A DNA stretch of 64,000 nucleotides. It comes from Phenylobacterium sp. RIFCSPHIGHO2_01_FULL_69_31 (GTDB lineage Bacteria; Pseudomonadota; Alphaproteobacteria; Caulobacterales; Caulobacteraceae). How positions within the stretch are numbered: position 1 is the stretch's first letter; the number at the start of each line of letters is the position of its first letter. The notes beneath the pieces were generated by a model. That model searched no databases, was not told the DNA's origin, and saw only the letters and a list, made by a program, of their open reading frames with translations. The position numbers were made by a program, and so were the translations under genes. Shown here one piece after another: positions 54,634-62,481 of this stretch. The stretch lies in NCBI RefSeq assembly GCF_001824475.1, contig NZ_MHXN01000042.1, positions 1 through 64,000 of the forward strand, read 5' to 3'.

Positions 54634-55794
54634 TCAGTCCTCGTGCTCGGCTTCGCCCTTGGAGAGCTCGGCCTTGAGGACGAAGGCGCCGCGGCCGGCG
54701 ATGCGTTCGCCGCCCTTCAGCCCTTGCACGATCTGGGTGAAGCCGGCTCCAGAGCGACCGGGCGTTACGGACTGGGCCCGGAACCCGCCGTCCTCAGCCA
54801 CGAACACGACGGAGCGGCCCTGCACGGTCTGCACGGCTTCCGACGGCACCGTCGGATAGCCGCCGGTCTCCGTCGAGATGGCGGCGCTCACGGCCGCGCC
54901 GGGCGTCAGGCGCCCGCCGCTCGGGCGCGCGCGGACCACGGCGGCTCCGGTGGCGCCCTGCGCCAGCGGGGCGACACCGACAATGACCGCGTCGGCTTCC
55001 GCCCCGTCGGAGCCGATGACCTTGAGCGGCGCGCCCACGCGCAGCTTGGCGGCGGCTTCCGCCGGGGCGTTGAATACCACTTCAACCTGGGCGGGGTTGG
55101 CCACCTCGGCGACCGCCCCACCCTGGCTGACGAAGCCGCCGGGCGCGACCTGCAGACCCGTCACGATCCCCGCAATGGGGCTGCGGACGAAGGTCTCGCC
55201 CGAGACGCCGGGTCCTCCAGCCGCAGCCACCTTGGCTCTGGCGGAGACCGCCTCGGCGCTGGCCCGGGCCGACGCGGCTCGCGCCGCATCGAAGTCCTGT
55301 CGAGCGGTGACGCCCGCCTTGAACAGACGCTCTTCCCGCGCGAGCGCCGCCCGAGCGGCTTCGGCCTCTGCGCCGGCTGCCACGGACTCGGCCCGGACCG
55401 CGGCGCCTTCGGCGCTCCGGATCACGGCGAGACCGGCGCCGGCGCCAACGTTGGAGCCGGGCGCGACCAGCACGCGGAGCACAGCTCCAGACACAGGAGC
55501 GGCAACGGCTGCGCGGGCGCTGGGGGAAGCTTCCACGCGCCCGGTGAGGCGCAGGTCGCCGGCTCCGCCGCGCGAGACGGTGACCACCGCGATGCCAGCG
55601 GCGCTCGCCTGTTGCGGGGTGAGCTTGACCTCGGAGCCGCCACCTTCGGCGTGCTCCCCCTCCTCCGCGTGCTCTTCTTCGACGGGAGCTTCAGGACGGT
55701 TGATCACGGTGGACAGCGCGAAGCCGCCGACACCGGCCAGCACGACGGCCGCCGCGACGGCGCCGTAGAGACGCTTATCGTCGGTCTTCATCAT
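54634..55794 (-). CDS. czcB: CzcB-type periplasmic adaptor (membrane fusion protein)
   Basis: The protein is 386 residues: one N-terminal anchor (LYGAVAAAVVLAGVGGFALS), an acidic His stretch (EEEHAEEGEHAEGG) that may bind metal, then lipoyl and alpha-helical hairpin regions and beta-barrel domains typical of RND adaptors. It links CzcA to CzcC. It overlaps the czcC stop by four bases. Confidence 0.9.
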   Translation of the reverse strand: MMKTDDKRLYGAVAAAVVLAGVGGFALSTVINRPEAPVEEEHAEEGEHAEGGGSEVKLTPQQASAAGIAVVTVSRGGAGDLRLTGRVEASPSARAAVAAPVSGAVLRVLVAPGSNVGAGAGLAVIRSAEGAAVRAESVAAGAEAEAARAALAREERLFKAGVTARQDFDAARAASARASAEAVSARAKVAAAGGPGVSGETFVRSPIAGIVTGLQVAPGGFVSQGGAVAEVANPAQVEVVFNAPAEAAAKLRVGAPLKVIGSDGAEADAVIVGVAPLAQGATGAAVVRARPSGGRLTPGAAVSAAISTETGGYPTVPSEAVQTVQGRSVVFVAEDGGFRAQSVTPGRSGAGFTQIVQGLKGGERIAGRGAFVLKAELSKGEAEHED

Positions 55795-57044
55795 TGTTCT
55801 CCAGGGGTAGCGACGCCGCTCAGCCGCGCGACGGCGGCTTGGGCGCTGATCCGCTCGACGGCGGCTGCGATGGTCTGTTCGCGCGCTTCGGCGAGCGCGC
55901 GGCGTGCGGCGACAAGTTCGGTCAGTGGCAGGCGACCGGCTTCGTATCCGATGCGGGCGAGACGGTAGGCTTCCAGTGCGGTGCTCTCGCCCTGGCGCGC
56001 GGCGCTGAGACGGCTCTCCGCCGCCGCGGTGCGCGCCGCGCTCGTGCGCACCGCCGACTCGGCTTCCAGGCGAGCCGCGTCGAGCCGCGCCTCGGCGGCG
56101 GCGGCCTCGGCGCGCGCTGCGGCGATATTGCCGCGGTTCTGATCGAACAACGGCAGGGGGACGGACACGCCTGCGACCAGCGCCGAGGCGTCGTCCTCCT
56201 CGAAGCGGCGAACCCCGATCGAGACGGTCACATCCGGCACGGCCCGCCGACGCTCGACGCGCAGGCGGCGGGCGGCCGCCTCACGCTCCGCCTGGGCCGC
56301 CAAGTAGGAGGTGGTCGCCGCGGCCGCTGGGGTCGCGCCGGGGTAGATGGGGGCGCTGGACTCCAGCAGGCTCGCTGGAATGGAGGTGATGGGAGCCGGC
56401 GCGCCGGCCAGGGCCGTAAGCGCGCCCAAGGCTGTCTCGCGCGTCGCCTGGGCTGCCTGAACAGCCGCCTGGGCCGATTGGACGGCCGCCTGCGCCTGGA
56501 GACGGCGAAGCTCGGCCTCGCGACCCGCGTCGACAAGCGCCGAAGCGATGCGGGCGTCCTCCTCCGCGAGCGTCAGGCTCTCGCGAGCCAGCTGAAGGCG
56601 TCGTTCCGAGGCCTCGGCTTCCGCATAGGCCGTAGCGAGGTCGAACGCGTACTCCGCTGCCGCACGCCGGGCCTGGGCCCGCGCGGCCTCGACCTCGGCG
56701 CGACCGGCCGCGACCCGAGCGGAGCGCTTGCCGCCGAGCTCCAGGGTCTGGCCGACCCGCGCCGTCGTTTCCGACAGGCTGGTTCCGCGGAAGGGTCCCG
56801 AGCCGGAGAAGTTCTCGACCTCGAGTTCGAGAGTGGGGTTGGGCAGGACGCCCGCCTGACGGGCGAGCCCTTCGGCGCGGGCGATGTTGGCGCGCGCTTC
56901 GGCGAGCCTGGGGGCGGATGCCTGCGCCTGCGCCAGCAGTGCGGCGAACGGCGGTGCAGGCTCGGCCATGGCGGCGCCGGCTGCGCCGAGGCTGGCCAGC
57001 AAGAGCAGTCCCGCCAAAGGCGAGCTGCGGAAGTCGAGTTTCAT
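55791..57044 (-). CDS. czcC: CzcC-type outer membrane channel (TolC family)
   Basis: The protein is 417 residues with a signal peptide (ending AGAAMA near residue 27) and two repeated helical outer-membrane-efflux segments rich in Ala, Arg and Glu, such as ARANIARAEGLARQAG and LNP-type NPTLELEVENFSG. It forms the outer membrane duct for CzcAB. It lies 48 bases after the small His-containing protein gene. Confidence 0.9.
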   Translation of the reverse strand: MKLDFRSSPLAGLLLLASLGAAGAAMAEPAPPFAALLAQAQASAPRLAEARANIARAEGLARQAGVLPNPTLELEVENFSGSGPFRGTSLSETTARVGQTLELGGKRSARVAAGRAEVEAARAQARRAAAEYAFDLATAYAEAEASERRLQLARESLTLAEEDARIASALVDAGREAELRRLQAQAAVQSAQAAVQAAQATRETALGALTALAGAPAPITSIPASLLESSAPIYPGATPAAAATTSYLAAQAEREAAARRLRVERRRAVPDVTVSIGVRRFEEDDASALVAGVSVPLPLFDQNRGNIAAARAEAAAAEARLDAARLEAESAVRTSAARTAAAESRLSAARQGESTALEAYRLARIGYEAGRLPLTELVAARRALAEAREQTIAAAVERISAQAAVARLSGVATPGEQ

Positions 57045-57092
57045 GGTGTCCCTCTTGAACGTGACGGATGGGGCGCGCGAACGCGCGAACCG

Positions 57093-57458
57093 TCAGGCTC
57101 TGGGAGGTCGGATCAGCCCGAACTTGGGATCGGAGGTCGGCACCCGGTCACGCACGAACGGGTGGGCGACCGCCAGCAGCGGCGCCGAAAGCTCGCTCGC
57201 GGGCGGGGTCGCCGGCACATAGGGCGCGCTGTGATGGCAGTGTCCGTGGACGCAGATGCCCGGGCGCTCGTCGAGGGGCCGCGGATCAAGGTGGTCGGCG
57301 GCGGCATCGGCGATGGGCATCTCAGCCGCCACGGCGCTGAGGCTGCCCTCATCGCGACAGAGAAGGCCGTCGAGCCCTGGCCCGAGCGTGAGCACGGTCA
57401 GCACCAGCGCGGCGAGCGCCATGCCGACCTTGCGCCACCAGGGTGAGGTTCGTGCCAT
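57093..57458 (-). CDS. Small membrane/secreted His-containing protein of the efflux operon (CzcI position)
   Basis: The protein is 121 residues. An N-terminal hydrophobic segment (VGMALAALVLTVLTLGPGL) is followed by a soluble part with CVHGHCHHSAPY, a compact possible metal site. CzcI-like small proteins hold this position ahead of czcC in other czc operons, but sequence similarity cannot be judged. It begins ten bases after the CDF gene stop, in the same operon. Confidence 0.65.
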   Translation of the reverse strand: MARTSPWWRKVGMALAALVLTVLTLGPGLDGLLCRDEGSLSAVAAEMPIADAAADHLDPRPLDERPGICVHGHCHHSAPYVPATPPASELSAPLLAVAHPFVRDRVPTSDPKFGLIRPPRA

Positions 57459-57468
57459 CGCGCCGGAC

Positions 57469-58164
57469 CTATACCGAGGCCGATGACGGACGGGAATGCG
57501 TTATAAGATCCGCCTTGCCGGCCACCTTCAGTTCCTGGCGCGCCTGCACCGTGATCTGCCAGGCCGAGCGCAGGAAGACCGCGGCCAGCAGCACGCCGAC
57601 GATCAGGTCCGGCCATCGGGAGCCTGTAATCATGACCGCGACGCCGGTTGCCGCGACGGCGAGGCACTGGATCAGGTCATTGCGGGTGCAGAGCCACACG
57701 GAGCGCACGTTGGCGTCGCCCTCCCGGAAGCGCACCAGCAGCAGCGCAGCCGCAAGATTGATCGCGGCGCCGAAGAGCCCCAGGCCGGAGATCGTACCGC
57801 CCTCGGGCGCCGCGCCAGTCGCCGCGCGCCAGATCGCAAGTCCGACGATACCCACGGCCATCGTGGCAAGGCTGGCGCTCTTGAAGAACGCCGCCCCCGA
57901 GCGAACCTGGACGCTCTTCCCAATCACCCAGAGACTGAGGGCGTAGGTCGCGGCGTCGGCTGCGAAATCCAGGGTGTTGGCGGCCAGCGCTGCGGAGGCC
58001 GCAAGCCAGCTCCCCACCGCTACCACGGCGAAGCCCAGCACATTGAGTGCGATCACGGCCCGCAGCGCACGCTTGTACGCCGGCGATGCGCCATCGAAAG
58101 CGACCGGGCTACCGCAGCCGCACCCGGCAGCGGCCGGTTTCTCAGAGGTCGAGCAACTGGACAT
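57469..58164 (-). CDS. Cation diffusion facilitator transporter, first gene of the efflux operon
   Basis: The protein is 231 residues. A Cys-rich start (SSCSTSEKPAAAGCGCGSP) precedes six membrane helices with metal-site residues NTLDFAADA and CTRNDLIQC. The Cys-rich head may bind metal before transport. The start MSSCSTSEKP lies just after the MerR-type operator; all following genes to 50859 run the same way with gaps of at most 48 bases, so this is the first gene of a six-gene operon. Confidence 0.85.
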   Translation of the reverse strand: MSSCSTSEKPAAAGCGCGSPVAFDGASPAYKRALRAVIALNVLGFAVVAVGSWLAASAALAANTLDFAADAATYALSLWVIGKSVQVRSGAAFFKSASLATMAVGIVGLAIWRAATGAAPEGGTISGLGLFGAAINLAAALLLVRFREGDANVRSVWLCTRNDLIQCLAVAATGVAVMITGSRWPDLIVGVLLAAVFLRSAWQITVQARQELKVAGKADLITHSRPSSASV

Positions 58165-58175
58165 GTCGGCACCCT

Positions 58176-58200
58176 GCACCCTCTAGTGGCTAGAGGATCA
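58176..58200 (-). promoter_or_regulatory. MerR-type operator/promoter of the efflux operon
   Basis: The region contains the perfect dyad CTCTAG-TGG-CTAGAG (58181-58195) within ACCCTCTAGTGGCTAGAGG, close to the known PbrR/CadR operator pattern ACCCTATAGTGGCTACAGGG. TTGATC on the minus strand is the likely -35. It lies between the CDF gene and the divergent MerR gene, controlling both. Confidence 0.8.
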
Positions 58201-58231
58201 AGCGCCTATTTCAGGGACCAGAGGAGGACGC

Positions 58232-58678
58232 ATGAGCGCGCTCACAATAGGCAAGCTCGCCAAGGCCACTGACGTGAAGGTGCCGACAATCCGCTTCTAC
58301 GAGCAGATCGGTCTCCTTCCGGAGCCCGACCGCACCGAAAGCGACCGTCGCGTCTACGACGATGCAGCGGTTCGCCGGCTGGCGTTCATCAAGCATGCCC
58401 GGCAGCTTGGCTTCTCGGTGGATGCCATCCGCACCCTGCTCGACCTGGCCGACCATCCGGATCGGGCATGCGACCAGGCGAACGCCCTGGCCGCGGAACA
58501 GCTGACGTCGGTCGAGGCCAAGATCTCCCAGTTGCAGGCGCTGCGGTCCGAGTTGAAGCGCATGGTCGACGCCGGCTGTCACGGCGTGGCGGGCGAGTGC
58601 CGGGTCATCGAAACCCTCGCTGATCACAGCCTCTGCACCCATGACCACACCGCCCCGAAGCGGCTGGAGACAGCCTGA
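58232..58678 (+). CDS. cadR: CadR/PbrR-like MerR-family divalent metal sensor
   Basis: The protein is 148 residues. The DNA-binding part is IGKLAKATDVKVPTIRFYEQIG. Metal ligands are C80, C116 and C123, the three-cysteine set of Cd/Pb sensors, plus a C-terminal CTHDH that may form a second site as in CadR. It lacks the Ser77 and paired-Cys pattern of CueR. It is divergent from the efflux operon with the shared operator between. It probably also controls the methyltransferase gene at 50197. Confidence 0.87.
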   Translation: MSALTIGKLAKATDVKVPTIRFYEQIGLLPEPDRTESDRRVYDDAAVRRLAFIKHARQLGFSVDAIRTLLDLADHPDRACDQANALAAEQLTSVEAKISQLQALRSELKRMVDAGCHGVAGECRVIETLADHSLCTHDHTAPKRLETA

Positions 58679-58679
58679 C

Positions 58680-59168
58680 ATGCCGGCTTGCCCCCACGTC
58701 CACGGTTCCACGGCGGCTCGAAGGGATGTTGCGGCTGCCATGGAAGCGGCCGAGCGCCGCTGCGCGGTCGCTGGGGAGCGATGGACCCCGTCGCGACGTC
58801 GGACCTACGAGTTGCTCTTGCAGGCAGGCTCCCCGGTGAAGGCGTACGACCTGATCTCGTCGTATGCGCACGACGGGGAACCTGTGGCGAAGCCACCCAC
58901 CATTTACCGAGCGTTGGAGTTCCTCACAGCGCAGGGACTAGTTCACCGGATCGAGAGCATGAACGCCTTTCTCGCTTGCGGGTCCAACCCCCACGGACGT
59001 TCGACAGAGTTCCTGATCTGTGACTGCTGCGGGCGCGTCGAGGAGCTTGGCGTGGGAATGGATGGGGCTGCATTCCCGGCAGCGTCAGCCCGCGGCTTCA
59101 GGCCCTCGCGGATGGTCATGGAGGTGCACGGCGCCTGTGTCGACTGCAGCTCAGGGCAGCCGAACTAG
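58680..59168 (+). CDS. Fur-family regulator, probably Zur
   Basis: The protein is 162 residues. The winged helix is SRRRTYELLLQAGSPVKAYDLISS and TIYRALEFLTAQGLVHRIES. Structural zinc cysteines lie in CDCCGR and near the C-terminus CVDC, and the histidine/cysteine-rich start MPACPHVHG is suggestive of metal binding. It begins one base after the MerR gene stop, a placement favouring zinc homeostasis. Its target sites were not identified here. Confidence 0.83.
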   Translation: MPACPHVHGSTAARRDVAAAMEAAERRCAVAGERWTPSRRRTYELLLQAGSPVKAYDLISSYAHDGEPVAKPPTIYRALEFLTAQGLVHRIESMNAFLACGSNPHGRSTEFLICDCCGRVEELGVGMDGAAFPAASARGFRPSRMVMEVHGACVDCSSGQPN

Positions 59169-59479
59169 CAGACCGGTCGCACAGCAGGCTGCGAATGCGC
59201 GATCTTATGAAGCGGAAGCCACAAAGCTTCACGAAGGAAGACGGCGAGGTGGGCGGATCGCCTGATCAGCGACCCGGCTCGCTGCGCCTCCTGAGCGCTG
59301 CAACTACCGTACCTTCCTAGAGGCCAAGCGGTTGCCCAATGGAAGCGGTATGGTCCAGGTTGGAGCGGTGAGTCTGACCTAACGGTTCGGCCACGTCCGA
59401 CTTTGACGGGCTTGCCCGCTATGCGTCTGACGGGCGCTCGACCGATGCTGCTGAGCCGCGCCCACTGAGGCGCGGATGC
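59169..59479. other. Non-coding region between the Fur-family gene and the GHKL gene
   Basis: About 310 bases with no supported gene, repeat or promoter motif. It marks the boundary between the metal genes and the putative defence genes. Confidence 0.4.
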
Positions 59480-61505
59480 ATGCGAAACGAGGAAACGTCC
59501 GTATCGATGAGCAACATCAATATCCGGCGTGTGATCGACAACATCCGGTCTGGCACTACCGTTTACACGCCGGTCATTGAGTTGATCGTCAACGCTATCC
59601 AAGCGATGCCCGAAGGCCAGGCGGAGACGGGTCGTATCGAGGTGACCGTGCTGCGCGCGCAAGAGCATGGGCTGTTCGACCAGGTTCCAGCTGTCGACGG
59701 CTTCGAAGTCCGCGACAACGGTGTCGGGTTCAATAAGACGAACCGCGATGCGTTCGACGAACTCTATACCGCAAACAAGCTTAAGCAGGGCGGCAAAGGG
59801 TTTGGGCGGTTCACGTGCCTCAAATACTTCGACCGCCTGCATGTCGAGAGCGACTACCGCGAGGGCGAGACCATGCGCCATCGCACCTTCGACATGGGGC
59901 TGGAGAACGACATCATCGTTGGGGAGACCGTCAGGCCCTCCGATGCCGAACACAGCGGAACAAGCGTCACCATCTCCGGAATTCGCGCGATAAAGCTGCA
60001 GGATCGGAGCGTCGAGATCATTGCGCGCTCCCTGGTCGAGAAACTCCTGCCCTACCTCGTCGACACTGCGGTGCCCTGCCCCCGCATCATCGTGCAGGAC
60101 GCGGACGGCGCAAACGCTGTGGTGCTCAACGACTATCTGAGCGGCGGTGAAGGCCATATCTCAGAGATGACGGTCCCTGCGCCGCTCTTCACGTTGCCGG
60201 CCACGGACGGCCCCCGCGAATTCCTGGTGCGGGTGTTCAAGTTCTACTCGCCGCGCAGCCAGAAGAGCAAAATCAGCCTGGTCGCCCATCGGCGCGAAGT
60301 GACGGATGTCACCATCCAGACCTATGTTCCGGAGTTCGCCGACGAGTTTCACGACGCCACCCTGCCCGCTGATGGGGGTCGCGACCGGAACTACATCGTC
60401 AAAGCCTACGTCTATGGCTCCTATCTCGACGAGAACGTGTCGCTCGAACGCGGGGCGTTCCACTTCGGCCGTGACACCGACCTGCTCTTGGGCGTCTCGC
60501 AGGCTCAGATCGAAAGCGCTGCCGCAGACATCACGCGGGAGGCGATGGGCAAAGACATCAGCACTCGGAGGGAACGGAAGCAGAAGCGGATCGACGCTTA
60601 CGTCGCGAACGAAGCCCCCCGGCACGCCAGCGTAGCCGCGGAGGCAGACTTCTCGAGCCTGCCAATGAACCCCTCGGACACCGAGATCGAGATCCACCTT
60701 CAGCGCCATAAGCATGCTGTAGAGATCAAGACGCGGAGCGAGGTCGCGACCATCTTGGCTAAGGAAGATATGTCGGCCCTAAGCGAGCAGGTCACCAAGG
60801 TCCTCGCGCAGATCTCGCAGACCAGCAAGAACGACCTCGCGCACTATGTCTCCATGAGGAAGTGCGTCCTCGACCTCTTCCGGAAGTCGCTCGAGCGCGA
60901 CAAGGACGGCAAGTACAAGTCAGAAGGTGAGGTTCACGACATCATCGTGCCTCGCCGCAAGGACAGCGACGAGCTCGACTACGAAGACCACAATCTCTGG
61001 ATCCTGGACGAGCGCCTGAACTTCGCGGACTACCTGACATCTGATCTGCCGATGAACGGGCCCCAATCTGATCGGGGCGACGTGACCATCTTCAACCACA
61101 AGGTGGCGTTCCGCGGAGAAAACGAAGCCAGCAACCCGATCATCATCTTCGAGTTCAAGCGGCCGCTGCGGCACGACTTCGCCAACGCCTCGTCGGATGA
61201 CGATCCCGTGGAGCAAGTCGTCCGCTACGTCAGGCGTTTCCGCTCGGGCGAGTTCCAGACGCCAGAGGGGCGCGATCATCGTGACCGAGACTACGCCCTT
61301 CTACGGTTACGTTGTGTGCGACCTCACAACGAAGGTTCGGGACTGGGTGCGCGACGTCAAGGATTTCACGCCCATGCCGGATGGGCTCGGATGGTACCGG
61401 TGGTACAGCAACATGAACCTCTACATCGAGGTGCTGAGCTGGGACAAAATCCGCAAAGACGCTGAGATGCGGAACAAGATCTTCTTCCACAAACTCGGCA
61501 TCTGA
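59480..61505 (+). pseudogene. GHKL-type ATPase gene with a late frameshift
   Basis: The main frame reaches about 61275 and shows a GHKL ATP-binding domain: N-box ELIVNAIQAMP, G1 DNGVGFNK and G2 GGKGFGRFT. A long helical middle and a C-terminal part with IIIFEFKRPLR resembling nuclease-like or PDDEXK-type domains follow. At 61274-61277 two bases appear to be missing (CGC-GAT-ATC reads CGC-GAT-C), after which the correct sequence VTETTPFYGYVVCDL continues in another frame to 61505. Intact length is about 675 residues. The start could also be ATG 59507. No family name is certain; GHKL ATPases of this size occur in anti-phage islands. Confidence 0.7.
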
Positions 61506-61743
61506 TCGCACGCGAAGTCGATCTACTCGCGCAGGGCCGACATGCGCCAGGAGCGGACTCTCATTGCAAGCCGAAGGCCTGCATCAAGCATCCGTCGCTC
61601 CGGCTAAGCCTGCTTCAGCTTGCGGATGGCAGCGACGCCGAACTCTCAGCAAGCGGTTATGTGAACCGTCTTTTCACGACCGGACCGCTGCGAGATTAAG
61701 AACACACAATGCTGGCCGAAATCGGCCGATGGGCGGATCGCCT

Positions 61744-62463
61744 CTAGGCGATGGGCGCTGGTCGGCGCTGGCTGGCCGCCCGGGCGAGGTTCGCCGCCAC
61801 GCTGACGACGCGCAATTTCGCATGAGCTTGGTGGAACGCGCGGAACGCAGCCTCATCGGCGGGGCGAACAAAGGTCGTAGTGGTTTGAGCATCTGCGCCG
61901 CTCGTCAGCACGCCGGCCGGCACTGAGCCGACCCAGCCCTGAGCCTGACGAAAACTGAGGATGATCGAAGCGAAGCTCGGATCGTCATGATCGACATGGG
62001 CCTCGGCCTGCGCAATGCGCGCGCCCGTTAGAGCGCATGCAACGACACCGTTCGAAGAGCGCGCGAATTCGGCGCGCATGAAGGCGGCGAGCTCACCGGC
62101 GACCGCTCGGCGACAGGCGTCGGCGAATTCCAGATCCTGGGATTTCGCCCGCCCTTCGATCGCCGTGAGGTAACTGAAATCGGTCGCCTCACCGTTAGGC
62201 CGCACCAGCCAGAACCCCGGCGTCGCGAAGCCGGCCCCTGTGTTCAATCGCCGCTCGAACCGGACGATGCCTGCCGTCCCCTTACGCTCTTCGGCCGGCA
62301 GCACAGCATCGAGCCGCACGACCAGGGCTGCAAGGTCGTCATGATGACCCGGATCATCGACAGGGGCACCATTGGCATAGGTGTGGAGAATCTCTTTGAA
62401 ATGGGCCTTGGCCGCCTTTTGCGACGCCCAGGCCTTGCCGTTCGTCAGGGTGATTGCCGCCAC
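61744..62463 (-). CDS. DUF3223 family protein with HNH-like C-terminal motif
   Basis: The protein is 239 residues. The N-terminal half (LTNGKAWASQKAAKAHFKEIL and GFWLVRPNG) matches the DUF3223/DCL-type domain. The C-terminal half has CALTG...AHVDHDDPSF, a Cys and His/Asp arrangement reminiscent of HNH-type nucleases or zinc sites. It begins 18 bases after the stop of the ATPase gene and follows it in the same direction, so the two are an operon. Activity has not been shown from sequence; a nuclease guided by the ATPase is one idea. Confidence 0.75.
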   Translation of the reverse strand: MAAITLTNGKAWASQKAAKAHFKEILHTYANGAPVDDPGHHDDLAALVVRLDAVLPAEERKGTAGIVRFERRLNTGAGFATPGFWLVRPNGEATDFSYLTAIEGRAKSQDLEFADACRRAVAGELAAFMRAEFARSSNGVVACALTGARIAQAEAHVDHDDPSFASIILSFRQAQGWVGSVPAGVLTSGADAQTTTTFVRPADEAAFRAFHQAHAKLRVVSVAANLARAASQRRPAPIA

Positions 62464-62481
62464 AGCACAGGCTCCGCAACG

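Noticed and set aside
61714..61732. GGCCGAAATCGGCC as a terminator between the GHKL and DUF3223 genes
   Set aside because: The stem is only five pairs with a usable loop, and no T run follows.
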